Below, piece by piece: positions 35,373 to 45,303 of a DNA stretch of 64,000 bases. The notes under the pieces are model-generated. The model did no database searches. It saw nothing but the letters and a program-made list of their open reading frames with translations, and was not told the origin of the DNA. This DNA comes from Mycobacterium sp. 1274756.6. GTDB lineage: Bacteria; Actinomycetota; Actinomycetes; Mycobacteriales; Mycobacteriaceae. Position 1 is the stretch's first letter, and the number at the start of each line of letters is the position of its first letter. The position numbers and the translations under genes are program-made. The stretch covers positions 124,001 through 188,000 of the forward strand of contig NZ_LZLJ01000062.1 in NCBI RefSeq assembly GCF_001668625.1, in the 5' to 3' direction.

Positions 35373-36781
35373 GTCTTCTCCTTATCTCCCGCACGCGCTA
35401 GGTCCGCCTGGGTATACAACTTTCCATCCGGACCGATATAGCTGCCGGTGTTCGGGTCGTATTCGGCAACTGCGACGCCGGGGGTCTGCGGAAGGGCCGC
35501 CGGCGGGGTTTCCGTCCGCAGTTGCGGTACACCCTGGCCCGTTACTGTCGCATTGGGGTCACCCTTCCAGTTGTAACCATCGTTAAGCGGCAGATATTCG
35601 TCATCGCTTTCGCACATCTCGACCGTCGGCGCGCGCTTACCCGGACGCGTCACACAAGGTAAATTTCGTGCCCCTCGGACATTAAACATCGCATCCTGTG
35701 GGATTCGGCAATAGAGATCGCCATCCGGCCTGTCTGGAAAATCCAACAGACTCGCCGCGCGAGCCTGATTAGGCGGCAAAAAGCCCGTGAGGCAAGGTGG
35801 CGGCAGGTTGAGATTCAAGTTGAAGCTCAGATACGCGCCCGCATATGGATTTTTATTGAACCGGTTTGCAATCAAGGCGCCTTGTACGACTTCCACAAGA
35901 GGTGGCAAAAGAACAAGGATGTGCTCCAGATTCGGCTGATACGTGACGGCCACCTTGCCAACGCTGACCAAGTTTGCAAGCAAAATCGGTAATGTCGGCT
36001 GTAATCGGTCAAACAGTTGGCGGACTTCGTCGAAGGCCGATGGCGCTCCCTGCAACAGGCTTGTGACCGCCTCGTCATTCGCTTGGAGTTGGCCGGCCAC
36101 CTCGGCCATGCTCGCCGCCCATCGATGAATCTCTGTTGAAGTGTCGATCTGGCTCGCCATAAGTGGCCCAGATTGTTCGATCAATGCGATTACGGAATCC
36201 AGGTTCTCGTATCCATCGATTGCTAAGGTCGCGGACGCGTCGACCAAACGTGAAAGCTCCGGCCCTAGGTTATTGACGGCGATATACGATTCGTCGACGA
36301 GAACTTGCAAGTCCTCACGCGGAATGGCCCCTAGGCCAGTATTGATCCCGTCGAGCAATTCGTTGACGTCTACCGGTATAGAGGTGCGATCGACTCCGAT
36401 TACATCGCCGTCTTGCAACGGTCGGCTGCTGCCGCCGCGTGGGGTCAGCTCAATAAATTGCTCTCCGATCGCGGTTTGGCTGTGCACATGTGCGTCCAGA
36501 TCGCTCGGGACCTCCTGTCCCGACTTAAGGGATAAAACCGCGACGACTCCACTACCTGACAAGTCGACCGATCGCACACGCCCGACGTCGACACCGCGAT
36601 AGGTGACGTTCGCGCCCTCGTATAGCCCTCCCGACTCCGCGAGCTCCACCGTGACGCGGTAGTGGCCGGCGCCGAAAAGCAGATCCGGCAGCTCCATATA
36701 GCGGACAGTCATGACCGTTCCGCAGACCATGCTGACGACCACGAAAACCGCCAACTGGAGCAAAATCCGTCGGTTCAGCAC
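35336..36781 (-). CDS. mceF: MceF-type substrate-binding protein
   Basis: Mce protein of 481 residues: N-terminal membrane anchor (residues 5-28), MlaD/MCE domain with AESGGLYEGANVTYRGVDVGRV (about 50) and IGEQFIELTPRGG, then a long helical region and a polar C-terminus. It is the last of six Mce subunits, which form a hexameric tunnel for lipids from the outer envelope to the permease. The start is GTG, one base after the mceE stop. Confidence 0.92.
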   Translation of the reverse strand: MLNRRILLQLAVFVVVSMVCGTVMTVRYMELPDLLFGAGHYRVTVELAESGGLYEGANVTYRGVDVGRVRSVDLSGSGVVAVLSLKSGQEVPSDLDAHVHSQTAIGEQFIELTPRGGSSRPLQDGDVIGVDRTSIPVDVNELLDGINTGLGAIPREDLQVLVDESYIAVNNLGPELSRLVDASATLAIDGYENLDSVIALIEQSGPLMASQIDTSTEIHRWAASMAEVAGQLQANDEAVTSLLQGAPSAFDEVRQLFDRLQPTLPILLANLVSVGKVAVTYQPNLEHILVLLPPLVEVVQGALIANRFNKNPYAGAYLSFNLNLNLPPPCLTGFLPPNQARAASLLDFPDRPDGDLYCRIPQDAMFNVRGARNLPCVTRPGKRAPTVEMCESDDEYLPLNDGYNWKGDPNATVTGQGVPQLRTETPPAALPQTPGVAVAEYDPNTGSYIGPDGKLYTQADLARAGDKEKTWQTMILPPGTN

Positions 36782-36782
36782 G

Positions 36783-37937
36783 TCACGGCCCCTGGTCGAA
36801 GTGATACGGAATTACCAGCGGATTTCCCTGGTTGAACGGCCCGCCAGAGGTACACGGACTGGGAAGCTGCCCGATAGTCCGCCCCCACTGCATTTCCAGC
36901 TCGGTGAGGTTGCACTCCCACCGCGTGCCGGTGAAAAACGATGAATCGAGCCGACTCAAAGTCAAGTCGATAACGGCGGTGAGGTTCGCGTAATCGCCGC
37001 GGAACCAGTTCGATATGGTTTCCCGCGCGAACGGGTAGGTGCTGTAGAAGCCGACGGCTCGAGTAAGCGCTGGGCCCGCGTCGGCAAGGGACTTCAGAAC
37101 CGGACCCAAGTCGTTGATCTCCTGAACCAGCGCGTCCTTGGTCTGGTCGATCGCATCGGCTGCCAAGGCACTTAGCTTGCCGACTTGGTCCGCGGCCTCG
37201 GTGATGTCGTGACGGTGGTCGCCAAGAACTGCGAGCGCCTTTGGAATCGTCTGTAGCGCTTTGGTTATCACCGGTTCTTGCGCCGCGAATTTGTCGACGA
37301 GTTCGTTCAGCTTGCCGACCGCGCCGATAATATCCTCGCTTTGGCTATTAGCGGTACCGACAAATATATCCAACTGGTTGATCAAGCCACGCAAATCGTC
37401 GTCCCGGCCGGTAAAAGCACTGGCCAGCGCCTCGGTGATGTCTTGCACGTGCACGACTCCACCACCATTGAGGAGTAGCGATACGGCAGTCAACGTCTGT
37501 TCTGTGGTCGGAAAACTCGCAGCGGCCGACAGGGGGATGAGGGAACCCTCACGCAATTTCCCTTCGGGACTCGCTTCCGTGGGCGGGGCCAGTTCAATAT
37601 GCTGGGATCCCAACAAACTGGTCTGTCCCAACGCCGCGGTGGCGTTCGCGGGCAGGTCGACATTGCCGTTCAATCTGATGGTCAGCAACGCATGCCAGCC
37701 TTGACGTTCGATCTTGGCGACCGTCCCCACGTTGACGTCACCGACCCGAACCTGGTTGTTAGGCTGAAGATTGTTTACGTCGGGCAGTTGGACCTGCACC
37801 GTGTAGGAACCCGGACCTCGGCCTTCGGTTGCCGGCATCGGCAGTGAGTTCAGTCCGCGCCAGCCACATGAAGTCGCCATCACGGCACAGATTGCCAGGA
37901 CCGTCGCTGTACCCACTCGCATGCGCCGGCGTCTCAT
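36783..37937 (-). CDS. mceE: MceE-type lipoprotein
   Basis: Mce protein of 384 residues with a lipoprotein signal (VMATSCGW, Cys about residue 24), as expected for the E subunit (LprN-type). The MCE domain follows (LPDVNNLQPNNQVRVGDVNVGTVAKI, LLGSQHIELAPP), then a helical region with long amphipathic stretches. The ATG at 37937 overlaps the mceD stop (ATGA), which rejects the longer frame to 38096. Confidence 0.92.
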   Translation of the reverse strand: MRRRRMRVGTATVLAICAVMATSCGWRGLNSLPMPATEGRGPGSYTVQVQLPDVNNLQPNNQVRVGDVNVGTVAKIERQGWHALLTIRLNGNVDLPANATAALGQTSLLGSQHIELAPPTEASPEGKLREGSLIPLSAAASFPTTEQTLTAVSLLLNGGGVVHVQDITEALASAFTGRDDDLRGLINQLDIFVGTANSQSEDIIGAVGKLNELVDKFAAQEPVITKALQTIPKALAVLGDHRHDITEAADQVGKLSALAADAIDQTKDALVQEINDLGPVLKSLADAGPALTRAVGFYSTYPFARETISNWFRGDYANLTAVIDLTLSRLDSSFFTGTRWECNLTELEMQWGRTIGQLPSPCTSGGPFNQGNPLVIPYHFDQGP

Positions 37938-39250
37938 GCGCCACCGTCCTGGGGGACCATCATCCCCGCCAAACCTGCGGACGGGTCGGTCGGCTCCGCG
38001 CCGATCATCTCGTCGGCGTGGGGTACGCCGGGCCGCGACTCGTCTTGAGCGGCCGCGGTGTCTCGGCGTGCAGCTATGTGATCGGGCCGTAGCCAATCTT
38101 CGCTATAGGTGAGTTCATTCGGGCGTGCGCTCGCTCCCACGAACAGGTTCTCGCCAAGCGGGAAAAAGTTGTACTGCCGATTTTTGATGATCGGGGCGAG
38201 GTATTGCACGCACAGCTTCGCCGATTGTTCGGCACCTTCGCGCGAGGCTGCTTGGATGGCCGAGCAGATGAACGAGATCGGGTCGCTCAGATTATTGGTT
38301 GACAACGCTCCGGAAAGCGTCCCCTGAGCCGGTTGATAAATATTGACGAAATCTTCGGCGACGGTCGGGGCCATGTGCAATAGCTGTTTCACATCGTCCA
38401 GGCTGTCGTTCAACGCGGCGGATACGGAAGTTAATTTGTCAGTCGTGAGTCCCAGCGCGTCTCTGTTTTCTGCGACGAACCCTTGCACGTCGGTCGCGGC
38501 CACCGCGAGAGCGGTAACGGCCTCTCCCACCTCTCCGGTATCGTTGGCCAGCACTGAACTTGCCGCTGCAAGATTCTGGTTCAGATGACGCAGAACCGTA
38601 TCACTGTCCCGAAGCGCACCGACGAGGACGGATAAGTGCTTGATAGTTCCGAACAGGTCACCGCTATGATCTCCCAACGCGGATATGGCGGCCGACATTT
38701 CGACAAGTGCTGTGCGAATCGTCGCGCCGTTTCCACGCAGGTCCTCAGCGGAGGTACTGATTAGATTCCCTAATGGGCTCGTGCCACCCGACTCCGACGG
38801 TTGTAACATCTCCACCAATCGACCCAGTTCAGCGCGCACCTGGTCCCATTCGATCGGTACCACGGTCCTTTCCTGAGGAATTATCGAATGGTCCGCCAAC
38901 GTGGGGCCGTCCGAGTAAACCGGCGTGAGTTGAATGGCGCGCGCCGTAACAAGCGCAGGCGACAGCACCACAGCCTTCACGTCGGCAGGAACCGGATAAT
39001 CGTCGTCGACCCAGAAACTCACCTTCACGTGCTCCGGTTGCGCCTCGATGCCGGCCACCTTGCCTACCGGAACACCAAGAATCCGCACCTCATCCCCGAC
39101 GAACAAGCCGTTGGCGTTGTCGAAGTACGCGACGAGGTGCGTTCGGCCGCCACCATGATGGATCTGCGCGGCCACGACGAGCCCGGCGATCAGGATGCTC
39201 GTCAGCAGGCCGGCCACCGCTCGTCTTGCAGTTCGTTGTGAGCGCATCAT
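37934..39250 (-). CDS. mceD: MceD-type substrate-binding protein
   Basis: Mce protein of 438 residues with an anchor (about 10-28), an MCE domain (FDNANGLFVGDEVRILGVPVGKVAGI) and helical repeats (IRTALVEMSAAISALGDHSGDLFGTIKHL). The tail is acidic and proline-containing. It overlaps mceC and mceE by four bases each. Confidence 0.92.
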   Translation of the reverse strand: MMRSQRTARRAVAGLLTSILIAGLVVAAQIHHGGGRTHLVAYFDNANGLFVGDEVRILGVPVGKVAGIEAQPEHVKVSFWVDDDYPVPADVKAVVLSPALVTARAIQLTPVYSDGPTLADHSIIPQERTVVPIEWDQVRAELGRLVEMLQPSESGGTSPLGNLISTSAEDLRGNGATIRTALVEMSAAISALGDHSGDLFGTIKHLSVLVGALRDSDTVLRHLNQNLAAASSVLANDTGEVGEAVTALAVAATDVQGFVAENRDALGLTTDKLTSVSAALNDSLDDVKQLLHMAPTVAEDFVNIYQPAQGTLSGALSTNNLSDPISFICSAIQAASREGAEQSAKLCVQYLAPIIKNRQYNFFPLGENLFVGASARPNELTYSEDWLRPDHIAARRDTAAAQDESRPGVPHADEMIGAEPTDPSAGLAGMMVPQDGGA

Positions 39251-40587
39251 CCATCCCCTGATGTTGGCTGGCCGGGACTCCCCTCCAGGGGGTTACTGGA
39301 TTCGGTGCTGGGCGCCGGTTGCGGTGACGCCGCATCCTCTGCTGGTGGCCCGGGCGGCGGCCCACCCGGCGCTGGGGCAGGACCCGGTTCGCGAAACGGA
39401 TAGCATCCCGGGCCGGGAAGCGGGGCACCCGAAAGTCCGCACGGTTGATCCCCGACATTGCCGGAAATCGCCTCAGGAAGGGACATGCGCGGCTCCCCCG
39501 CTTGCCCGGTGCGGGGATACGGAACCGGCAAGGGCGGCGTCCCCGGTTGGCCGACCTGGGGGTCGGTTCGTTCCGCCGGTAGGAGCACGTTGGGGTCGAG
39601 GCCCAGATCAGAGAACGCAGCATCGACGAACGGCTGTACGAACTGCCCCGGCAGGAGGTTGACAATATAGGCTTTGAAGAACGGGCCTGAAGACACCGAC
39701 TCCCCCAAAGCCATCGCATAGTCGCTGAACCGGGAGATCCACTCCTGTATCTGTGACCGATGACGGTCAACAGTCTCCAAGACGCCATTTAATTTGTCGA
39801 CGGCCGGTCGTAAGGCCGCACGGTTCTCGCTTACGAAGGAACTGAGTTGCCGACTCGCCCGTGCGACATTGACGGAGATGCTGTCCAGGGCCTTCCGCTG
39901 AGTCAACAATTGTTCAAGAAGTTCGTTTGTGTCGCCAACCAGATTCACGATCTGATTGCTGCGCTCGGATAATACGGCCGTTGCCTTGCGGGCGTCCGTC
40001 AGCAGGTTTCGCAGTTCCGTATCGCGGATGTTGAGTGTTTTCGAGAAACGTGCGATCCCGCCCATGGCTTGGCCCAGATCGGTCGATACGCCACGAAATG
40101 TGTCAGCCAATACTTGGAGCGATTCCGATAATTGGTCGGTATCGAGTCCGCTGATAGCCACAGTCAAATCGCCGAGGGCATCCGGTAACTGGTACGCCGG
40201 CGTGGTGCGCTGAAGCGGTATTGCCGCCGACTGGTCCCCGTCCCCGCGGGGCGTGACGCTGAGATACTTCGTCCCCAACAGGCTTTTGGTCTTAACTGCC
40301 GCTTCGCTCAGTTCGCCGATACGAATCGATTTGTCAACAGTGAACGATACGATGACCGCTCGTCCATCTAGGGAAACTTTCTCCACCTTGCCCACCGGCA
40401 TGCCGGCGACCTGAACTTCGGCCCCGGCTCTCAAACCGCCCGCTTCGGCAAAATACGCCGAATAGGCTTTCGTGGAAGAAATAATCGGTATGCGGTCGTA
40501 GTACCACGCCCCCAAAACGACAGCAACCGTGGCGACGATACCGACCATAGCGATGGTCAGCGGGTTCCGTTCTTCAAAAGATTTCAC
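39247..40587 (-). CDS. mceC: MceC-type substrate-binding protein
   Basis: Mce protein of 446 residues starting KSFEERNPLTIAMVGI after the GTG, with anchor, MCE domain (FAEAGGLRAGAEVQVAGMPVGKVEKV, LLGTKYLSVTPRG) and a long helical region. The C-terminus is a proline-rich low-complexity tail (PAPAPGGPPPGPP). GTG at 40587 is chosen because it overlaps the mceB stop (GTGA); a GTG at 40599 would add four residues. Confidence 0.92.
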   Translation of the reverse strand: MKSFEERNPLTIAMVGIVATVAVVLGAWYYDRIPIISSTKAYSAYFAEAGGLRAGAEVQVAGMPVGKVEKVSLDGRAVIVSFTVDKSIRIGELSEAAVKTKSLLGTKYLSVTPRGDGDQSAAIPLQRTTPAYQLPDALGDLTVAISGLDTDQLSESLQVLADTFRGVSTDLGQAMGGIARFSKTLNIRDTELRNLLTDARKATAVLSERSNQIVNLVGDTNELLEQLLTQRKALDSISVNVARASRQLSSFVSENRAALRPAVDKLNGVLETVDRHRSQIQEWISRFSDYAMALGESVSSGPFFKAYIVNLLPGQFVQPFVDAAFSDLGLDPNVLLPAERTDPQVGQPGTPPLPVPYPRTGQAGEPRMSLPEAISGNVGDQPCGLSGAPLPGPGCYPFREPGPAPAPGGPPPGPPAEDAASPQPAPSTESSNPLEGSPGQPTSGDG

Positions 40588-41612
40588 TTCGGCGTACACC
40601 TACCCGACGCCTGGCCGGCCAGCTTGACGTACACCGGCTGCCCACCCTTGCCGTTTACTTTGGCCAACATGTCGCATAGATAGAAGCTGAAGTAGTCGCC
40701 ATTTAACGCTTGTCGATTAAGAACCCGAATCGGCTCCGGAAGGGTCGCCAGCAGATCGTCAAAGTAATCATGATCCGCCAACACGTTGGCGGCCGTGCGG
40801 TCAGTCTCTCTCACAACCGTCTGCCACGGTTCTCGCGCCTGCGATAGCAGGTCGGCGACTGACCCTGCGGCCGCATTGGCGTACGCCAACCCATTGCTCA
40901 GGTGCTCTTTTCGCTCAACCAGCCCTTCAACCAACAAGGCCAGCGACTCGACCCCTTGCGCGAATTCATCGCTATGATCCGCCACAGACCCAAGAACCGT
41001 ATGCAGGTTCGTGATCACTTGCCCGATCAATGCGTCGCGGTCGGCCAGTGTGTGCGTCAACGCCGCCATCTGAGTTAATAATGATCCGACAGCAGCGCGT
41101 TGGCCCTGAAAGGCTGTGATCAACTGCTCCGCCAACGCATTTGCTTGTTCGGGATCAAGCGCACGGAACAGAGGCCGAAACCCGCCGATCAGCGCATCTA
41201 GATCTAACGCCGGCGCGGTGCGGTCCGAAGGTATCGTGCTACCCGGTTGAAGCTGGCCGGCTCCACCGACACCTTCTTCCAGCGCCAGGTATCGACCGCC
41301 GATCACGTTGTTCCAGCGGATTATCGCTCGACTCCCCTCAGTCAGAACGACCGAGTCTTCCGCGCTGAAGGTCACGCGCACGATCCCGTCATCGTGCAAC
41401 CTCATGCCCTCGACCTTCCCGACCTCGACGCCACCGATCCGTACAAAATCGCCGGTTCGCAATCCGGTGACATCAGCGAATTCGGCGGTATAGGTGGTAG
41501 TAGCCGCAAATCTAAATTCCCCGAAGACCGCCAGCAGCGCAAACATCCCCGTTCCGGTGGCCGCGACGAACGCAACGACTCGCCACAGAACGCCCCTCAT
41601 CGGTAACTTCAC
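40584..41612 (-). CDS. mceB: MceB-type substrate-binding protein
   Basis: Mce protein of 342 residues: anchor (about 10-30), MCE domain (FADVTGLRTGDFVRIGGVEVGKVEGM, GGRYLALEEG) and a helical region ending with the conserved YFSFYLCDMLAKVNGKGGQPVYVK. It lies 32 bases after mceA. Usual length for the B subunit. Confidence 0.92.
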   Translation of the reverse strand: MKLPMRGVLWRVVAFVAATGTGMFALLAVFGEFRFAATTTYTAEFADVTGLRTGDFVRIGGVEVGKVEGMRLHDDGIVRVTFSAEDSVVLTEGSRAIIRWNNVIGGRYLALEEGVGGAGQLQPGSTIPSDRTAPALDLDALIGGFRPLFRALDPEQANALAEQLITAFQGQRAAVGSLLTQMAALTHTLADRDALIGQVITNLHTVLGSVADHSDEFAQGVESLALLVEGLVERKEHLSNGLAYANAAAGSVADLLSQAREPWQTVVRETDRTAANVLADHDYFDDLLATLPEPIRVLNRQALNGDYFSFYLCDMLAKVNGKGGQPVYVKLAGQASGRCTPK

Positions 41613-41644
41613 GGTGTCCTCTTCTTCTGCAGGCGGCTACATGA

Positions 41645-43033
41645 TCACGGGTTATCGGACGGCCCCGGGTCTTGCGACTCCGGCGGACCGTCAGCGGGCG
41701 GCAGCCCGGGATACAGCGGTTCCCCTTCGGGGCCGTACAGCGAATCCGCCGGCGGGGGCTCCGCGCGGACCGGTGCCTGGCCATCCGGGCCCGGCGCAGG
41801 CGGGCCCGGATACCGGATGCGGGGTGGCTCTGGGACCGCCTTCGTCACGGGGAAGAAGTTGGCCCAGCCCGGGAACCCGATTCCCGGGTTGGGCCGCAGA
41901 TCGATTCCTTGCCCAAAGCCGCTGTTTGTAACCAGGTGTCGCACCGGCCAATTCTTTGATACATCGGGGAGGGAACCGCATCCCGGTTTTCCTCCCGGGC
42001 CGCCTTTGGCGCCATGGATCGGCAGGTTCTCCGGGTATCGGTACGGATCGTCTCCGAGCAACAAAGCGGCGTCAACAATCAATGAGTAACCGTTTCGGCC
42101 GCCCATATACTCGGCTTGTCCGTACTCATCCTGCACCATTTTCGCGCCAACTAAGGTGCACGTCAGCGCGGGGTCGTACTTGTTCAGCAGCCCGATCGTC
42201 GGCTCAAGCGCGTTAATCCCGGTCACGAAATCGTCTTTACTCGGCGCAAAGACGTTGATCCCACTCCGAGCAAGACCGACCGTGGTTAGCAACAACCGGT
42301 CGAGGTCATCGGCGTGCGCCGTCAGAGTCGTGCTGGTGGTGCTAGCAGCCGACAGAATGTTCAGGATATGCTCTGCCGCTCCCTCGTACACATCGCTGAA
42401 CTGCGCCAATGACTGCCAGTTCTGCCCGATTTGGTCGCCGCGTTCGTTGACGGCGGCCAACACCCGGTTGGCGGCAGTGGTCGCCTCACCGATCCGGTCT
42501 CCTTTGCCTCGTATCCCCTCTGCAACTGCCGCAAGGACTCCGTTAAGCTTCGCCGGGTCCACCCGGTCGATGACGCCGATGAGGTTTTGAAACAGCGTAT
42601 TGACCTCTGCTGTGACGTTATCCGAACGCAGCACTGTATCCGCAACAATCTGATGCGGACTAGGATCGGATGGTGGAATTAATTCCACGTACTTCGCGCC
42701 GAAAACCGTGGTCACGGCAATACGCGCTCGAGTGTTGATCGGTATATATTTAACTTTGTCCGGATACAATTCGAGGCGGATACTCGCGGTCCGCCCGTCG
42801 CCCCTGATGTCGTTAACACGACCGACCTGCACGCCGCGAAGCTTTACTTTCGCATTCGGCTCCATGACCAGACCGGCGCGGTCTGCGGTTAATGTTACCG
42901 GAACGTATGACTGCAGCGATCCACTGAATGCCTTTCCGACCAGCCAGAACACCATGCCGACCGTCGTCACAAAGATCAGCGTCCACCAGCCGGGCGATAC
43001 GCGCTGGCTATCCCTCGTGACGTCCATGGTCAT
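41645..43033 (-). CDS. mceA: MceA-type substrate-binding protein
   Basis: First Mce subunit, 462 residues. Anchor about 15-35, MCE domain (TADRAGLVMEPNAKVKLRGVQVGRV, VFGAKYVELIPP), helical region, then the CxxxG-type and proline-rich end (PGPPAPGPDGQAP). It overlaps the yrbEB stop (ATGA). Which Mce class it belongs to (Mce1-4 or another) cannot be settled without alignment. Confidence 0.92.
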   Translation of the reverse strand: MTMDVTRDSQRVSPGWWTLIFVTTVGMVFWLVGKAFSGSLQSYVPVTLTADRAGLVMEPNAKVKLRGVQVGRVNDIRGDGRTASIRLELYPDKVKYIPINTRARIAVTTVFGAKYVELIPPSDPSPHQIVADTVLRSDNVTAEVNTLFQNLIGVIDRVDPAKLNGVLAAVAEGIRGKGDRIGEATTAANRVLAAVNERGDQIGQNWQSLAQFSDVYEGAAEHILNILSAASTTSTTLTAHADDLDRLLLTTVGLARSGINVFAPSKDDFVTGINALEPTIGLLNKYDPALTCTLVGAKMVQDEYGQAEYMGGRNGYSLIVDAALLLGDDPYRYPENLPIHGAKGGPGGKPGCGSLPDVSKNWPVRHLVTNSGFGQGIDLRPNPGIGFPGWANFFPVTKAVPEPPRIRYPGPPAPGPDGQAPVRAEPPPADSLYGPEGEPLYPGLPPADGPPESQDPGPSDNP

Positions 43034-43881
43034 CCCGCCAAGTTGAAGTTACCGGCCTGGCCGTAAACCGCCAGGGTGATGGCCACTGTGATTAAGACTG
43101 CGGTGATCAACGAGGCTCGCGTGGCGCGCCCAACCGCTTCGCCGACGCCGGCCGGACCGCCCGACGCAGTGAACCCGTAATAGGTATGCAGGAGCATGAT
43201 CGCCACGGCGGCTATGGCGACCTGGACGAAGGACCATATAAGATCCATGCGGTTCAGAAATGTATTGAAATAATGATCGTAGACACCCGAAGATTGGCCA
43301 TAGACCACAATAGTGCCGAAGCGCGCCGAAAAGAACGCCATCAGGACCGCGACGCAGTAAAGCGGAAGCACCACAATGAGACCGGCCAAGACGCGTGCTG
43401 ACGCAAGATAGGCGACCGTTCGAACTCCGATTACCTCAAGGGCGTCGATCTCTTCGTTAATCCGCATGGCACCGAGCTGTGCGGTAGCGCCGGCGCCAAT
43501 CGTCGCAGCGAGAGCAAACTCCGCAGTCAAGGGTGCGATGACCCGCACATTGAAATAGGCGGAGGCAAACCCTGTCAGGGCCTCGACGCCGACCTCCGAG
43601 AACTGGTTGAAGCCCTGTGCGGCGACAATCGCACCCGTGGTCAACGTGAGAAAGGCAACGATCACGATCGTTCCGCCGATCATCGCGAGTGCGCCGATCC
43701 CCAAGCTCATGTGAGCGACGAGGCGTACCAGTTCGATCTGATAGCGTGCGATCACGTCACGGGTCGAAGTGAGAGTCTTGACGTGAAATTGCACCTGGGT
43801 TCCGATGTTGTTCCATCGGATGCGGAGCCGCTGCCAGATCGCCCTCGATCGAGCATATGGGTAGCCCGAGACGATACTCAT
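43030..43881 (-). CDS. yrbEB: YrbEB-type Mce permease
   Basis: MlaE-type permease of 283 residues with about five membrane segments. The cytoplasmic coupling helix EEIDALEVIGVRTVAYLASARVLA (about 160) is the typical EExDAL motif that meets the ATPase MceG, and GGPAGVGEAVGRAT lies near the C-terminus. The ATG at 43881 overlaps the yrbEA stop (ATGA). Confidence 0.92.
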   Translation of the reverse strand: MSIVSGYPYARSRAIWQRLRIRWNNIGTQVQFHVKTLTSTRDVIARYQIELVRLVAHMSLGIGALAMIGGTIVIVAFLTLTTGAIVAAQGFNQFSEVGVEALTGFASAYFNVRVIAPLTAEFALAATIGAGATAQLGAMRINEEIDALEVIGVRTVAYLASARVLAGLIVVLPLYCVAVLMAFFSARFGTIVVYGQSSGVYDHYFNTFLNRMDLIWSFVQVAIAAVAIMLLHTYYGFTASGGPAGVGEAVGRATRASLITAVLITVAITLAVYGQAGNFNLAG

Positions 43882-44645
43882 GGCGCGACCCGAAAGCTTA
43901 TCGCTGTGACTAATATGTTGATCAGAAACAATGCCATAAAAGAGAAGACAACGGTCTCGTTGACAGCGTTTCCGACACCGGCGGGGCCGCCGGCAACGGT
44001 GGTGCCCAAATAACAAGCGATCAAGCCGGAAGTGAGTCCGAACAACGCGGCTTTGACAAAGCACACGATTACGTCGAATATTCCGGTGAGCAAGGTTAAA
44101 CCCGAGACGAACGCTCCGGGCGTGACATTTTGAAAATAGACAGAAAATATAAAAGCGCCGAATAGGCCGACGATACAGACGAGCGACGACAACAACAGAG
44201 CTACCACCGTCGCAGCGAGCACCCGCGGCACTACCAGGGCCTGAATCGGGTTGATCCCCATCACCCGCATCGCGTCGAGCTCCTCGCGAATCGTGCGCGC
44301 GCCCAGGTCGGCACAGATCGCAGTAGCCCCCGCTCCCGCAACGACGAGAACCGTGGCGACCGGGCCGATCTGCAAGATTGTGGCTAACGCCGCGCCCGTC
44401 CCAGCGAAATCTGTCGCGCCGAATTCACTCAGCAGGATGTTGAACAGGAAGTTCGCCAGGACGACGAAAGGAATCGATAGCAACAGGGTCGGGATCAACG
44501 ACACCCGCGCAACGAACCAGGTCTGATAGAGGAATTCACGCCACGGCAACGGAGAGCGCGTGGCCTGCACCGCCGTGTCGAGCGACATCGCGAAGAAGCC
44601 ACCGATCGCTCGAACCGGGGCGCCGGCTCTGGTGGCGTTAAACAT
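43878..44645 (-). CDS. yrbEA: YrbEA-type Mce permease
   Basis: MlaE-type permease of 255 residues. EELDAMRVMGINPIQALVVPRVLA (about 120) is the coupling helix, and GGPAGVGNAVNETVVFS lies near the C-terminus. The ATG at 44645 fits the usual YrbEA N-terminus (short polar start, then GGFFAM and PWREFLYQTWF). First gene of the ten-gene mce operon; a perfect operator lies 186 bases upstream. Confidence 0.92.
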   Translation of the reverse strand: MFNATRAGAPVRAIGGFFAMSLDTAVQATRSPLPWREFLYQTWFVARVSLIPTLLLSIPFVVLANFLFNILLSEFGATDFAGTGAALATILQIGPVATVLVVAGAGATAICADLGARTIREELDAMRVMGINPIQALVVPRVLAATVVALLLSSLVCIVGLFGAFIFSVYFQNVTPGAFVSGLTLLTGIFDVIVCFVKAALFGLTSGLIACYLGTTVAGGPAGVGNAVNETVVFSFMALFLINILVTAISFRVAP

Positions 44646-45303
44646 CGCATCCCTTACGAGCCGGCGTCTGCCGTCCGGCGAGCGGTAGTTGACGACCGAC
44701 GTTGACGACCGTGGCTGCGGCGGCTCTACGCATCGAGGACGCACCGCCTGTTGCTGTTCGCCGAGCGCACATCGGCCTCCCGTCCGTGACGTTCCTCGCT
44801 TCGCAGCGCGGTCAGTGACCTCCAACACGATTCTAATCCTGATTAGACAAGACGACGCCGAAAGTTGCAAGCCCGGCCGTCGCTGCGTACCAGCCGGAGT
44901 CGGGAGCTCCACGGTGGAGGCCTGAACAATGCAGTGCGCGAGCTAACTTAGGCGAACTAGCGGACCGGAAGAGTTGTCTGGCGAAGCGTGATCGAAGGAA
45001 CCCGGATAGCCAACGAGCGTGCTTATCCGGCATGAAAAACAACTTTGTAGGAGCCTTGGTGGAGCGGGGCCATCCGTCGTCTCGGCCGAGGTGGGAAACG
45101 ATGCGGACCCGTCGCAGTCGGCTGCCCGTCGGGCCGCCCGCAAACGCACGCCAATAGGTCGTTTCCGGGTCGAACGTCGCGACACCGCACCCTGGCTCTG
45201 ACGCGCGGCGTCGCGCCGCCGACGCCCGACAGGAGGGCGGTCCTGTCCAGCTCTGCTTAGCCATGCCGCCGGAGCGGTCTCTAGACCGAGCTACGCCGGT
45301 GTG
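44646..45303. promoter_or_regulatory. mce promoter region and gap
   Basis: 658 bases without a supported gene. Contains the operator at 44832-44847. A minus-strand frame at 44833-45264 was considered but has no family match or binding site. The leader between operator and yrbEA is 186 bases, long enough for an untranslated region or an unseen short gene. Confidence 0.4.
44832..44847. promoter_or_regulatory. Island operator candidate, mce operon (perfect repeat)
   Basis: TCTAATC-CT-GATTAGA is a perfect 7-2-7 inverted repeat and the best member of the island set. It lies 186 bases before yrbEA. Confidence 0.7.

Noticed and set aside
44833..45264. 143-codon minus-strand frame upstream of yrbEA
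   Set aside because: No binding site, no family, and it covers the best island operator; more likely untranslated promoter DNA.
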